From NCBI RefSeq assembly GCF_023264675.1, contig NZ_JAHFVG010000023.1:1-64000 (forward strand): DNA of 64,000 nucleotides, written 5' to 3'. The notes below the pieces were generated by a model, which was given only the letters and a program-made list of their open reading frames with translations, had not been told where the DNA came from and did not search any database. The stretch is from Rhodococcus sp. (in: high G+C Gram-positive bacteria) (lineage in GTDB: Bacteria > Actinomycetota > Actinomycetes > Mycobacteriales > Mycobacteriaceae). How positions within the stretch are numbered: the first letter of the stretch is position 1; each line of letters starts with the position of its first letter. The position numbers and the translations under genes were made by a program. Below are positions 45,179 to 56,577 of this stretch, one piece after another.

Positions 45179-45762
45179 CGCGGATGGACCTGGTTCTGCG
45201 CCGCTTCGAGGCCGACGCGCAGGACCAACTCCGCGGCATCGGCGGCCTCTTCGCAGATCACCCCGAGGTCCTTGCGTTCGGCAGCCGAGAACGGTTTGAG
45301 GACGTAGGCGGCCGCGTCCATACGGCCGGGCGGGCGCCCGACGCCGACGCGGACCCGCAGGTAGTCCTTGGTGGACAAGTGCTGGGAGATGGACCGAAGG
45401 CCATTGTGTCCGCCTTCGCCGCCGCCCAGTTTGAGCCTGATGGAGCCGAAGTCGATGTCCAGTTCGTCGTGCACCACAACAACATTGGCGGGTTCGACGG
45501 AAAAGAAACGGGCGAGCGCAGCGACGGGCTGACCGGACAGGTTCATGAATGTTCGCGGTTTCGCGACGATGACGGATCGGTCGGCGAGGCGCGCTTGAAC
45601 GATGTCCGAGTTCGACTTCTTGTGCGAGGAGAACTTGGCACCGATCCGGCCGGCCAGCACGTCGGCGACCATGAAGCCGACGTTGTGGCGAGTCGTCTCG
45701 TACTGCGATCCGGGGTTACCGAGACCGACGATCAGCGCAGTGTCCGCATTCACGGTGTTCAT
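45175..45762 (-). CDS. pth: peptidyl-tRNA hydrolase
   Basis: 195 residues. [21 protein letters not shown] carries the conserved Asn and catalytic His. FMNLSGQPV and [11 protein letters not shown] contain the further substrate-binding Asn and Asp. It releases tRNA from stalled peptides. Pairing with rplY is conserved in actinobacteria. Confidence 0.97.
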   Translation of the reverse strand: MNTVNADTALIVGLGNPGSQYETTRHNVGFMVADVLAGRIGAKFSSHKKSNSDIVQARLADRSVIVAKPRTFMNLSGQPVAALARFFSVEPANVVVVHDELDIDFGSIRLKLGGGEGGHNGLRSISQHLSTKDYLRVRVGVGRPPGRMDAAAYVLKPFSAAERKDLGVICEEAADAAELVLRVGLEAAQNQVHPR

Positions 45763-45786
45763 GCTCCCATTCGAGTGGCAAACGAC

Positions 45787-45819
45787 AACGCGCCGCTCCC
45801 GAAGTGGAAGCGGCGCGTT
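45787..45819 (-). terminator. hairpin between rplY and pth
   Basis: An 11-bp perfect stem AACGCGCCGCT/AGCGGCGCGTT (45787-45797, 45809-45819) with an 11-base loop. It lies between the two minus-strand genes and may give partial termination after rplY. Confidence 0.7.
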
Positions 45820-45838
45820 GCGGATGAAAGAAGTGAGA

Positions 45839-46495
45839 CTAGCTCTCGTCGGAGCTTTCCTCGGATGCTGCCTCTTCCTGAGTCTCGGCTTCGCCGGTCT
45901 CGGAAACAGGCTCGGTGCCCTCGCCCTCGGCCTCGAGGTCTTCCTCGGACGGAGCCTCGACGACGTTGACGAGCAGCAGCTCGGCGTCGGACACCAGTGT
46001 CACGTTCTCGGGCAGTGCCACGGTGCCTGCCAGGATCTGGCTGCCGGCTTCGAGGCCCTCGACCGAGACGGTGATGGACTCGGGGATCTCCAGCGCGTCG
46101 GCGTCGATCTCGATGACGGTCGAGTCGGTGTAGACGAGGGTGCCTGCGGCGGCGTCGCCCTCGACGATGACGTTGATCTCGACGTTGACGCGCTCGCCCT
46201 TCTTCAGGACGAGGAGATCGGCGTGCTCGATGCTGCGCTTGATCGGGTGAACGACGACCGACTTGGTGAGCGCGACCTGCTCGTTGCCCGCGATGTCGAG
46301 GGTCAGAACGGCGTTGGTGCCGTGGTTACGCAGCACTGCAGCGAATGCGCGGGCATCGAGTGCGAGGTGCTGGGGATCGCTTCCGTGTCCGTACAGAACG
46401 GCGGGGACCTGGCCGTCGCGACGTGCGCGGCGAGCTGCGCCCTTGCCGAACTCGGTGCGGACCTGTGCGATGAGATTGTTGACTTCGTTAGCCAT
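45839..46495 (-). CDS. rplY: 50S ribosomal protein L25/Ctc
   Basis: 218 residues. The L25 domain begins [33 protein letters not shown], and the TL5/Ctc beta domain follows ([17 protein letters not shown]...). A 40-residue Glu-rich tail closes the protein. L25 binds 5S rRNA. ATG 46495 is the family start; the long upstream frame is spurious. Confidence 0.97.
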   Translation of the reverse strand: MANEVNNLIAQVRTEFGKGAARRARRDGQVPAVLYGHGSDPQHLALDARAFAAVLRNHGTNAVLTLDIAGNEQVALTKSVVVHPIKRSIEHADLLVLKKGERVNVEINVIVEGDAAAGTLVYTDSTVIEIDADALEIPESITVSVEGLEAGSQILAGTVALPENVTLVSDAELLLVNVVEAPSEEDLEAEGEGTEPVSETGEAETQEEAASEESSDES

Positions 46496-46629
46496 AAGAA
46501 TTGAGCTCCTGGATCTTGGTGGACAAGGCTCGTCGGGGCTGACACGTACGAGCAAGGCCAGGGGCCGAGCCGCGTCGATCACGGTAAGTCCTTCGTGGAC
46601 CTACCCTCGCCGAGACAACCCGGAAGACT

Positions 46630-47202
46630 TTACACCATCTCCCGACGCCCCCGAACCATCAGCGATCGCGCGATCGACCTCGCCACGTCGATGGCGTCGT
46701 CGCGCCCACCGGCGGTCCTCATGATGACCGCACCTTCGTGGACGAGGGACAGTTCGCCGCCCAGTTCTTCGAAGTTCTCGAAGCCCGCGTCGCCCAGGAG
46801 CCCGATGAACAGGTCCCTGGTCCAACCCTTCTCCTCGGCGATCACCTGGAGTGCCGGGTGTCCGGTGCCCCCGAACTCGGCGAACGCATTGACGAACCCG
46901 CAGCCGCGGTCGTTGTCGTGCATCCAGGCCTCCAGCGCGTCGTAGACGGCGAGGGGACGGTCCGGGATCGCATAGGTCTCGATGTAGGCCAGCACGAACA
47001 CGCACCATCGTTCGTATCGTCGCTCCAGATACCGAAGGACCAGGCCGTCCTTGGATCCGAATCGGTCGTACAACGTCTTCTTGGTGGTTCCGGCTTCCTC
47101 GGCGATGAGATCCACTCCGACGGCGCGGATGCCGCGTTCGTAGAAGAGGGCGCTGGCGACGGTCAGAATCCGTTCGCCGGCGGGGGTCAACGGCTTGGTC
47201 AT
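46630..47202 (-). CDS. TetR-family regulator
   Basis: 190 residues. HTH: RILTVASALFYERGIRAVGVDLIAEEAGTTKKTLYDRFGSKDGLV. The ligand domain contains FVNAFAEFGGTGHPA. It diverges from the EamA exporter 60 bases away and is its most likely regulator. Confidence 0.9.
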   Translation of the reverse strand: MTKPLTPAGERILTVASALFYERGIRAVGVDLIAEEAGTTKKTLYDRFGSKDGLVLRYLERRYERWCVFVLAYIETYAIPDRPLAVYDALEAWMHDNDRGCGFVNAFAEFGGTGHPALQVIAEEKGWTRDLFIGLLGDAGFENFEELGGELSLVHEGAVIMRTAGGRDDAIDVARSIARSLMVRGRREMV

Positions 47203-47261
47203 GTGTGCCTCCGATCACAGGTTCACTGCAAGTATACAGACCGGTGTGGTTACCTGTCGGC

Positions 47262-48206
47262 ATGGCGAAAATCGACAGCATCGCAGCGGTCTCACTGGTC
47301 GTTCTGTGGAGTTCGGGATTCATCGGTGCCGAGCTCGGCACCGCGCACGCGTCGGCGCACACGTTGTTGGCGTGGCGGTACGTGATCGCGGCTGTGATTC
47401 TCGCGGGCTGGTGTTGGTACCGGGGGTTGCGGCCGACATGGCAGGGGGTCCGGCGCCAGGTCGTACTCGGATTCTTCTGCCAGTTCGCATACCTCGGCTG
47501 TATCGTCACCGGCGTCGGGATGGGGGTGCCTGCCGGCACAGCGGCGTTGATCGCGGCAATGCAGCCCCTCGTCGTAGCGGCGGCCTCGTCCCCGGTGTTG
47601 GGTGAATCGCTCGGTACCGGCCGCACGGTGTCGTTGTTCGTCGGCTTCGCCGGCGTCGTCCTCGTCGTCGCGGGAGATCTGGGCGGTGCGAGCATCGCGT
47701 GGTCGGTCTACCTCCTACCGGTCGTCGGCACGCTCGCTCTGTCGACCGGAACCGTGCTCGAGCGCAAGCTGGCGACGACGGAACCCATCCCGCTCGCGAT
47801 GTGCATTCAGGCCGTCACCAGCGCAGTTCTGTTCTCGACCTGGAGTGTGCTCGCGGGCGATCCGGTTCCGCAGATGACCGTCGGCTTCTGGGCCGCTGTC
47901 GCCTGGGTGATCGTGTTCGCGACGTTCGGTGCGTACGGGTCCTACCTCTTCGTGCTGCGTCGAAGCGGTGCGACGAGGGCGAGTGCCCTGCTCTACCTGA
48001 CTCCCGCGATGACCATGGTGTGGGCATTCGTGATGTTCGGGGATCCGATCACCTGGACGGCGCTGGTCGGTCTGGCGGTGACGTTGGCCGCCGCATGTGA
48101 GTGGAAATCCATAACCCACTATGTATTCGCGCTCACATGGCGCGGAGCGCCGACACCATCTCGTCCAGCTGAGCCAGCGTCACGAAGTAGTGCGGCGACG
48201 CTCTGA
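47262..48206 (+). CDS. EamA/DMT-family exporter
   Basis: 314 residues, ten membrane helices in two EamA repeats (VVLWSSGFIGAELG start, AGTAALIAAMQPLVVA, YLLPVVGTLALSTGTVLERK, LLYLTPAMTMVWAFVMFGD). It probably exports amino acids or metabolites. The last 35 residues, after ACEWKS, are encoded by hairpin repeat copy D and by the antisense of the egtE end, so the natural C-terminus was probably shorter. Confidence 0.9.
   Translation: MAKIDSIAAVSLVVLWSSGFIGAELGTAHASAHTLLAWRYVIAAVILAGWCWYRGLRPTWQGVRRQVVLGFFCQFAYLGCIVTGVGMGVPAGTAALIAAMQPLVVAAASSPVLGESLGTGRTVSLFVGFAGVVLVVAGDLGGASIAWSVYLLPVVGTLALSTGTVLERKLATTEPIPLAMCIQAVTSAVLFSTWSVLAGDPVPQMTVGFWAAVAWVIVFATFGAYGSYLFVLRRSGATRASALLYLTPAMTMVWAFVMFGDPITWTALVGLAVTLAAACEWKSITHYVFALTWRGAPTPSRPAEPASRSSAATL
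48095..48153. repeat. dispersed hairpin repeat, copy D
   Basis: GTGAGTGGAAATCCATA, ACCCAC, TATGTATTCGCGCTCAC, then ATGGCGCGGAGCGCC. The right arm and tail match copy C closely. It sits inside the 3' end of the EamA frame and overlaps the egtE stop. Confidence 0.75.
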
Positions 48207-49302
48207 CGACGGCGTCCAGCCCGCGCTCGGTCATGTCGACGAGCGTCGAACGACGATGGCTGACGGTGACGGTGATGCCGTTGCCGGCGAGGAAGTCGCG
48301 TACGTCGGTCGGAGTGTGGCCGTCGACGGTGAACGACACGATCCCGCTCTTGTGATCGCCGAGGTCGTGGACGGTCACGCCGTCGACCGTCCGCAGGGAT
48401 GCGCGCAGGTACTCGGCCCTCTCGCCGACGGCTTCGGCGACGTTGTCGATGCCGATCTCGAGGAGATAGTCGACGGCCGCGCCCAACGCGAGCCTCGCGG
48501 CGACGTCGCACTCCCAGAATTCGAAACGGGTGACGTCGGCGGCCAGTTGAAAGTTGGACCGATCGACCCACTGCGCGCTGTGCAAGTCGAGGGCGGGAGG
48601 TTCGAGAGAGCTAGCCAACTCGGGGCGCAGGTACAGAAATCCCGTACCGCGCGGTCCGCGCAACCACTTTCGTCCGGTAGCACTGAGTGCGTCGACCCCG
48701 AGTTCGCTCACATCGACTCGAATCTGTCCGATGGATTGGCATGCGTCGAGCAGTACCAAGGCGCCGTAGCGGTGCGCGAGTTCGGCGACCTCGCGCGCCG
48801 GGTTGATCAGTCCACCGTTGGTGGGCGCGTGGACAAGTGAGACTATTCGGACATTTTCGTCGAGCATCGATTCCAGCGCTGCCAGATCGATCTGCCCGGT
48901 GGGATCGCTCGGTACGAATTCGACGATGGCGCCGACAGCCGCTGCGCGCTGCAACGCCGCGATCGCGTTCGACGCGTACTCGACCTCGGACATCAAGATC
49001 CGATCGCCCTTTTTCAGAGGGATCGAATAGAAGAAGTCACTCCAGGCTCGGGTTGCGCTGTCGCTCAATGCAATGTCCGACGCCTGTGCTCCGATCAAGG
49101 TCGCGATCGAGGTCTTGACGGCAGCGAGATCGGCCATTCTCTCGTTCGCTGCGCGGTAACCGCCGACAACCGCTTCCCGACGCAAATGCTCGATCGCGGT
49201 GTCGACGACGGGCGCGGGTGGCAACGACGAACCGGCGCTGTCGAGGAACACGGTGGACACTGAAGCGGGCGTATCGTGGCGGATTCGGTCGATGTCGATC
49301 AT
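48133..49302 (-). CDS. egtE: PLP-dependent lyase, likely EgtE of ergothioneine synthesis
   Basis: 389 residues, aminotransferase class V fold: FLDSAGSSLPP, SDSATRAWSDFFY, VHAPTNGGLINP, LLDACQSIGQIRVDV and the PLP lysine in ATGRKWLRGPRGTGFLY. EgtE cleaves hercynylcysteine sulfoxide to ergothioneine. The role is inferred from divergence next to egtABCD; cysteine desulfurases share the fold. Confidence 0.86.
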   Translation of the reverse strand: MIDIDRIRHDTPASVSTVFLDSAGSSLPPAPVVDTAIEHLRREAVVGGYRAANERMADLAAVKTSIATLIGAQASDIALSDSATRAWSDFFYSIPLKKGDRILMSEVEYASNAIAALQRAAAVGAIVEFVPSDPTGQIDLAALESMLDENVRIVSLVHAPTNGGLINPAREVAELAHRYGALVLLDACQSIGQIRVDVSELGVDALSATGRKWLRGPRGTGFLYLRPELASSLEPPALDLHSAQWVDRSNFQLAADVTRFEFWECDVAARLALGAAVDYLLEIGIDNVAEAVGERAEYLRASLRTVDGVTVHDLGDHKSGIVSFTVDGHTPTDVRDFLAGNGITVTVSHRRSTLVDMTERGLDAVVRASPHYFVTLAQLDEMVSALRAM

Positions 49303-49334
49303 GGCGGCGCCTTCCCTCGAAATAAATTGTCGGT

Positions 49335-49397
49335 GCCCTGTGGTTCTCTTGGCTGCCCTGTGGTTCTCTTTGGCTGCACGGTGGTTCTCTCGTAGCT
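49335..49397. repeat. three imperfect 20-22-bp tandem repeats in the egtA-egtE intergenic region
   Basis: Units GCCCTGTGGTTCTCTT-GGCT, GCCCTGTGGTTCTCTTTGGC and GCACGGTGGTTCTCTCGTAG start at 49335, 49355 and 49376. The GTGGTTCTCT core is constant and spaced by about two helical turns, compatible with tandem binding sites for a regulator of both directions. Confidence 0.8.
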
Positions 49398-49501
49398 ACT
49401 CTCGATGCAAGGTTGTCACGAGGTCAGCGTTTCGGTCCGAATACCCCGGGGTAGTTGGGGGCAGCAGCTCTGCGGTGCGGGGCAACAACAAGGAGGCGCA
49501 T

Positions 49502-50733
49502 ATGTCGTCCAACGAGAAGTCCCTCGAACTGAGTTCGCGCCCCGCTGCCGAGACTTATGTCGCAAGTGTCTGTTTCAAGCTGGGGCCACCGCAACTCATC
49601 GGTGCCGAACTGGAGTGGTTGACCCACACCGTCGACGGAGAGAGACCGTCACTGAACAGTATTGCCGCTGCGCTGGGGGAGTACGCACCGCGCAGCATCG
49701 CTCCCGATTCACCCGCCCTGTCGTTGCCGGGCGGAAGCGCCGTCACGATCGAACCGGGCGGCCAAATAGAACTTTCCAGCGCGCCTCACGCATCGGTTGC
49801 GGAGCTGCAGAACGCCGTGGACACCGACGCCCGCGTTCTCACCACGCTGATGAACGCAGCACATCTCGGCATGGACGCAGTGCCGGCCGATGTCGATCGC
49901 GAACCCCTCAGGCTGCTGCGGTTGCCGCGCTATTGCGCGATGGAGAATCGTTTCACCACCATCGGGCCCTACGGCAAGTTGATGATGTGCAACACCGCCG
50001 CCACCCAGGTCAGTGTCGACGCCGGAGCCGACCCCGCTCAGATCGCGCTGCGTTGGGAGATGCTCGAGGCCGTCGGTCCTGCATTGGTTGCGGCGTTCGC
50101 GTGCTCACCGGCTCTTCGGGGCGCTCCTGACGGCGAATGGGCGTCGCAGCGGATGCGTACATGGCTCGAGCTGGACGGCAGCCGGACCGACGTCCCGAGC
50201 ACCGGTGACCCGATCTCCGACTACGCCCGGTGGGCGCTCGATGTTCCCCTGCTGTGCATCCGCAGCGACGGTGACAACTGGGAAGCGCCCCTGGGGACGT
50301 CGTTCGCGCAGTGGATCGAAGACAACACGCTCATTGGGCGCGTACCGACGATCGCTGATCTCGACTACCACCTCACAACGCTGTTTCCCCATGTCAGAGC
50401 ATGTGGTCACCTCGAAATTCGGTACCTCGACGCGCAACCGGAAGAGCAGTGGGTGGTACCCGCCGCTGCATTCGACGCGCTGCTCGGAACGGATGCCGTC
50501 ACCGCCGAAGCGACAGCGCTGACGGCCGACACCCGGGGCCGGTGGATTGATGCCGCGCGTGACGGCTTGGCCGACCCGGCCATGCGCAGCGCCGCCGAAC
50601 AACTTCTCCGACTGGCCGCCGACCACTCTCCGGACCACAGCGAAATCCTGATCGACGCAGCCGACCGATGTCGCCGCGGCGATCCACCCGCAGCCGCCAC
50701 CATCAACTCGTCCCGAGCAGACAAGGAAACGGT

Positions 50734-50737
<4 letters not shown>
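49502..50737 (+). CDS. egtA: glutamate-cysteine ligase EgtA
   Basis: 411 residues, GCS2 family: FKLGPPQLIGAELEWLTHTVDG, then LLRLPRYCAMENRFTTIGPYG, MMCNTAATQVSVDAG. It makes gamma-glutamylcysteine, the sulfur donor used by EgtB. ATG 49502; the frame upstream through the repeats is not coding. egtB overlaps its stop. Confidence 0.93.
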
Positions 50738-52024
<1,287 letters not shown>

Positions 52025-52032
<8 letters not shown>

Positions 52033-52759
52033 ACATCTGGGCTATCTCGGCCCCGCGCGCAGCGTCGGTGCGGTTCTGACCGAGGGATCGAATTCGCTGC
52101 GTACCCAGTCGTGGGCGCCGAAGGACATGCGCGGCGGCGGCACCATCAACGCCGACGGGTTCGGCGCCGCATGGTGGCGCGAGGACACGACCGTCGACTA
52201 CCGCAATCCGATGCCCATCTGGTCGGATCCGGCAGTCGACGGTGTTCTCGCCGGTGTCGAGTCGACGGCCGTGATCGCGGCGGTGCGCTCGGCAACCGTC
52301 GGGATGCCGGTAGAGCGTGGTGCCTGTGCGCCGTTCACCGACGGCAGGTGGGCGTTCAGCCACAACGGCGTCGTGTTCGGCTGGCCCGGCGTGCTCGTCG
52401 ATCTCGCATCCGAAGTGCCGGTCGCGGACCTTCTGACGCTGCCGGCGCCGACGGATTCGGCGGCGCTCTGGATCGTGCTGCGGCACCTGATGACTCAGCA
52501 CGAGCCGGAGAAGGCTCTACGGATGCTGGTCTCCCGCGTCGAAGCCACCTCGCCCGGGCCACGTCTCAATCTTCTACTGAGCGACGGCCGGTCCCTCTAC
52601 GCCACAACGCTGTATCACTCACTGGCGGTGTTGCGCACCGAAGATTCCGTCACCCTCGCCTCCGAACCGCTCGACGACAATCCTGGCTGGACGGCGATCG
52701 ACGACCGAAAGTTCATCGTCGCCGTTCCCGGCCACGTCGACATCACCGACCTCGATTGA
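52025..52759 (+). CDS. egtC: gamma-glutamyl-hercynylcysteine sulfoxide hydrolase EgtC
   Basis: 244 residues. Class II glutamine amidotransferase-like Ntn hydrolase; Cys2 in MCRHLGYLGP is the nucleophile, and FSHNGVV and NADGFGAAWW form the site. It removes the glutamyl group after EgtB. It starts eight bases inside egtB. Confidence 0.96.
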
Positions 52760-52768
52760 AGGAGCACC

Positions 52769-53743
52769 GTGTCCGACATTGCCCTCGATGTGCACATTTC
52801 GCCCGAGAAACTCCTCGACGATCTGCGCTCCGATGTTCGTCAAGGACTGACGGCGTCACCGAAGTGGCTCTCGCCCAAATGGTTCTACGACGCAGCCGGT
52901 AGTGAATTGTTCGAGCAGATCACCGAACTGCCCGAGTACTACCCGACACGGACCGAGCGCGCACTCATCGAAGAACACGCCTACGACATCGCCGAGAAGA
53001 CGGACGGCTCCATTCTCGTCGAGCTCGGCTCGGGCTCGTCGGAGAAGACGCGCCTTCTGCTCGAGGCGGGAATCAAGCACGGGTCGCTGCGAAAGTACGT
53101 GCCGCAGGATGTGTCGCCGTCGGCGCTCGAAGGTGCTATCGCCCAGATTTCGCAGGAGTTTCCCTCGCTCGACGTGCAGGGCATCGTCAGCGATTTCACC
53201 GATACGCTGCACAACCTTCCGGCCGACGGCAGCCGCACCATCGCCTTCCTCGGTGGCACTCTCGGCAACCTGATACCCGAGGAGCGAGACGTATTCCTGG
53301 CCGATATCGCCAGTGCCCTCGTCGACGGGGAATTCCTGCTGCTCGGCGTCGGATTGGTCATCGACGAGGACGTCATGGTCCCGGCGTACGACGACGCGGC
53401 CGGTGTCACGGCGCTGTTCAACGGCAATGTCTTGTCGGTGCTCAACGCCAGGCTCGGTGCGAATTTCGATCCTGAGCTGTTCGAGCATGTGGCTCTGTGG
53501 AATTCGGACGACGAGTGGATCGAGATGCGACTGCGCGCCACGCAGGATCAGCAGGTCCACATCGAGGACCTCGATCTCGACGTTGCTTTCGAGAGGGGCG
53601 AAGAGCTGCGGACCGAGATTTCCGCGAAGTTCCGCCGCGGCGGCATCGAACGAGAACTCGTCGATGCGGGATTCCGTATCGACGAGTTCTGGACTGATCC
53701 GGACACCCGGTTCGCGCTCGTTCTGGCCCGGCGAACCATCTAG
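52769..53743 (+). CDS. egtD: L-histidine N-alpha-methyltransferase EgtD
   Basis: 324 residues. SAM motif LVELGSGSSEKTRLLLEA, then FLGGTLGNL and LLLGVGLVIDEDV. It trimethylates histidine to hercynine, the first step of the pathway. GTG start 52769 after AAGGAG. Last gene of egtABCD; its stop overlaps that of the convergent permease gene. Confidence 0.96.
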   Translation: MSDIALDVHISPEKLLDDLRSDVRQGLTASPKWLSPKWFYDAAGSELFEQITELPEYYPTRTERALIEEHAYDIAEKTDGSILVELGSGSSEKTRLLLEAGIKHGSLRKYVPQDVSPSALEGAIAQISQEFPSLDVQGIVSDFTDTLHNLPADGSRTIAFLGGTLGNLIPEERDVFLADIASALVDGEFLLLGVGLVIDEDVMVPAYDDAAGVTALFNGNVLSVLNARLGANFDPELFEHVALWNSDDEWIEMRLRATQDQQVHIEDLDLDVAFERGEELRTEISAKFRRGGIERELVDAGFRIDEFWTDPDTRFALVLARRTI

Positions 53744-55098
53744 GCCGCGGCGGGAGACAACCTGCCTGCCCGACGAGCCGGTGTCAGCGATGCGACGAGG
53801 GCGAGGACTCCCGCGGCGAGCACCGTTCCAGCGACGAGGCCCCAGGGCAGCGTCGGGGCGGTGAGCCCGGTGTTGCCGATGGATCCGAGCAGTGACTGCG
53901 CGGCGGCCCAGCCGTAGATCACACCGAGGACGACTCCGAGGCCGACAGAGGCGAGCACCATCTGTGCACTTTCGTAGAAGATCGTCGCGCGCAGCTGCTT
54001 TCGGGTGAATCCGAGTGCACGCAGCAGCACCAGTTCGCGGGTCCGCTGCAGCACGCTGAGCGTCATGTTGCTGACCATGCCGACCGCGGCGATGATGCCG
54101 GAGAACCCGACGAGTCCGCCGAGCACCGCGGTGGTGACGGCCAAGGCCTGTTCCACCTCCTCGCTTCCCGGCTGGCTGCGCATGATGGCCGAGTACGACG
54201 CCGCGGCGACTGCCAGGGTCACCACGAGTGTCACGCCGATGACGAGGCCGATGGTGGTGCGGGTGCTGCGTTCCGGATAGCGGACGGCGTTGGCCGCGGC
54301 GAGGCGAGCAGAGGCGCTGGAGCCGAACATTCTTCCGACCAACGACAACGCGGCGGGCATGATCGAGACTGCGCCGAGCACGATGCCGGTGAACGAGATC
54401 AGACCTCCGAAGAACGCGACGATCACTCCGGTCGGCGTCACCAGACCGAGCAGAACTCCGAGTCCGAGGACGACGAAGCCTCCGCCGACCGCCACGATCG
54501 ACAGCGCTGTCCTTACCGGGCGCCGTGAAGCGATATCCGGGGTCTCGACGATCTGGCCGGTCGCCTGGATCGGCGTCACCGCGAGCACGCGTCGTGAACC
54601 GACGCGAGCGGCGATCCACGTGGTCAGTACGACGATCACGGCAGGCAGGAGTACGAGCGGATGCACCGTCGTGTAGTCGATGTCCGGCATGCTGCCTCGC
54701 GAGACCGCGATGGTGCGCGCGAGAGTGCTGGCACCGATTCCGATGACCAGACCCGATGCCGCTCCGACGAGACCGACGAGCAGTCCCTCGCGTGCAACCG
54801 AATTGCGGAGGGCACCGGCACTCGCGCCGATCAGACGCAGCAGGGCGATCGTGGCGGTGCGGCCGGCGACGACGGTGGCGAACGTGTTGGCGGTGACGAT
54901 GGACGCGACATACATGGACAGTCCGATGAACACGGCCGCCACCGAGAACAACGCGGTGCCGATTGCGCCCTCGGATTCGGAGCCTATGACGTCGTTCAGC
55001 ATGGCCGTCGCCTGGATGAGTGCGACGCCGAAGGCCGCGGCGAGAGAGGACACCAGCAGGCTCGTCGCGTGATCGCGACTGTTGGCGAGTGCTCTCAT
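53740..55098 (-). CDS. FtsX-like ABC transporter permease
   Basis: 452 residues, about eight membrane helices with two FtsX domains (SIVTANTFATVVAGRTATIALLRLIGAS near the N-terminus, and MTLSVLQRTRELVLLRALGFTRKQ near the C-terminus). MacB-type permeases move no substrate through the membrane themselves but work mechanically on envelope or lipophilic compounds. ATG overlaps the stop of the ATPase gene. Confidence 0.92.
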   Translation of the reverse strand: MRALANSRDHATSLLVSSLAAAFGVALIQATAMLNDVIGSESEGAIGTALFSVAAVFIGLSMYVASIVTANTFATVVAGRTATIALLRLIGASAGALRNSVAREGLLVGLVGAASGLVIGIGASTLARTIAVSRGSMPDIDYTTVHPLVLLPAVIVVLTTWIAARVGSRRVLAVTPIQATGQIVETPDIASRRPVRTALSIVAVGGGFVVLGLGVLLGLVTPTGVIVAFFGGLISFTGIVLGAVSIMPAALSLVGRMFGSSASARLAAANAVRYPERSTRTTIGLVIGVTLVVTLAVAAASYSAIMRSQPGSEEVEQALAVTTAVLGGLVGFSGIIAAVGMVSNMTLSVLQRTRELVLLRALGFTRKQLRATIFYESAQMVLASVGLGVVLGVIYGWAAAQSLLGSIGNTGLTAPTLPWGLVAGTVLAAGVLALVASLTPARRAGRLSPAAA

Positions 55099-55850
55099 GC
55101 TGCACGCTCCGCGGCGAGCATGTACGCGCTGATGTCCTCGGCGGACGAACGCGGGAGTTGATCCACGACGCGGCCGTCGGCGATGAACACGATGCGATCG
55201 GCGAAGCTGGCGGCCACCGGATCGTGGGTCACCATGACGATGCTCTGCTGGTACTCGCGGGCAGCGGTGGCGAGCAGCGTGAGAACTTCGCGGCCCGTGC
55301 GTGAGTCGAGATTGCCGGTCGGCTCGTCGGCGAACACGGTGTGTGGCCTGCGGGCCAACGCTCGAACGATGGCTACCCGCTGCTGCTGACCGCCGGACAG
55401 CTGGTGAGGTTTGTGGCCGAGGCGATCGGCGAGTCCGAGCGTCACGAGGAGATGGTCGATCCAGTGTCGTTCGTCGGCGTTCGGTTTACGTCCGTCGAGT
55501 TCGAACGGGAGCAGGATGTTGCCGAGGACGTCGAGCGTCGGGACCAGGTTGAAGGCCTGGAACACGAAGCCGACCTTGCGGCGACGCAGGGTGGTGAGGG
55601 AGTCGTCGTCGAGGGTGCTGATCTCGGTGTCGCCGAGCCACACTCGGCCCGACGTCGGAGAGTCGAGACCGGCCATGACGTGCATGAGCGTCGACTTCCC
55701 AGATCCCGACGGCCCCATCACGGCGGTGAATTCGCCGCGATGGATCGTCAGGGAGGTGTGGTCGAGAGCGAACACGGGGGTGTCGTCGCCGTAGCGCTTG
55801 GTGACGTCGTCGACTCGGGCGATGACGGGTTGTGCGGGTGCGTAGGTCAT
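55095..55850 (-). CDS. ABC transporter ATPase (MacB/LolD type)
   Basis: 251 residues. Walker A MGPSGSGKSTLMHVMAGLD, Q-loop, signature HQLSGGQQQRVAIVRAL, Walker B FADEPTGNLDSRTG. Partner of the FtsX-like permease, with which it overlaps by four bases. Typically such pairs give resistance to cell-wall-active peptides and are controlled by the adjacent two-component system. Confidence 0.95.
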   Translation of the reverse strand: MTYAPAQPVIARVDDVTKRYGDDTPVFALDHTSLTIHRGEFTAVMGPSGSGKSTLMHVMAGLDSPTSGRVWLGDTEISTLDDDSLTTLRRRKVGFVFQAFNLVPTLDVLGNILLPFELDGRKPNADERHWIDHLLVTLGLADRLGHKPHQLSGGQQQRVAIVRALARRPHTVFADEPTGNLDSRTGREVLTLLATAAREYQQSIVMVTHDPVAASFADRIVFIADGRVVDQLPRSSAEDISAYMLAAERAA

Positions 55851-55926
55851 GACAGAAACGCTATGAGTCGGCAGGCCCCGGCGAATCAGGCGGAAGTCTC
55901 GTGCTCGTACATCCCGAGGATGATGT

Positions 55927-56577
55927 TCACGTAAGACCGTGCTCGAAGGCGTAGACCACCAATTGCACTCGATCGCGCAGTTCGAGCTTGGTGAAGATGC
56001 GGCTGATGTGGGTCTTCACGGTTGCTTCGCTGAGGTATTCGGCGGCCGCGATCTCGCCGTTGCTCAGGCCTTTCGCAGCCAGCCGGAAGATTTCTTGCTC
56101 CCTCGCGGTCAACCGAGTGAACGGCTCCGGTATCTCGGGGGCTGCGGGGGCGTCGGTGAAGTGCTGCAGGAGCGCCGTCGTCGCCGATGCGGCGATCACC
56201 GAGTTGCCGGCGTGGACGGTGCGGATCGCGGCAAGCAGGAATTCGGGGTCGGCGTCCTTGAGCACGAAGCCACTGGCGCCCGCTTTGATTGCGCGTGCCG
56301 CGCTTTCGTCGAGGTCGAAGGTGGTCAACACCAGGATCTTCGCCGGCTCGGCCGATGCGCCGACGATTGCGCGGGTGGCGGCGATGCCGTCGAGTACCGG
56401 CATCCGGATGTCCATGAGGATCACGTCGGGGTTTGCGTGTGCCGCCAACTCGACGCCCTCGGCGCCGTTACCTGCTTCGCCGACGAATTCGAGGTCGGGC
56501 TGGGACGAGATCAGCATGCGGATTCCGGCGCGGAAGAGTTGTTGATCGTCGACGAGGGCGACGCGGATCGGGCTCAC
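55927..56577 (-). CDS. NarL/LuxR-type response regulator
   Basis: 216 residues. Receiver domain VALVDDQQLFRAGIRML with the phospho-Asp in VILMDIRMPVLDG, LTTFDLDE and the Lys in FVLKDADPE. C-terminal HTH LTAREQEIFRLAAKGLSNGEIAAA. GTG 56577 overlaps the kinase stop. Likely activates the ABC transporter downstream. Confidence 0.94.
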   Translation of the reverse strand: MSPIRVALVDDQQLFRAGIRMLISSQPDLEFVGEAGNGAEGVELAAHANPDVILMDIRMPVLDGIAATRAIVGASAEPAKILVLTTFDLDESAARAIKAGASGFVLKDADPEFLLAAIRTVHAGNSVIAASATTALLQHFTDAPAAPEIPEPFTRLTAREQEIFRLAAKGLSNGEIAAAEYLSEATVKTHISRIFTKLELRDRVQLVVYAFEHGLT

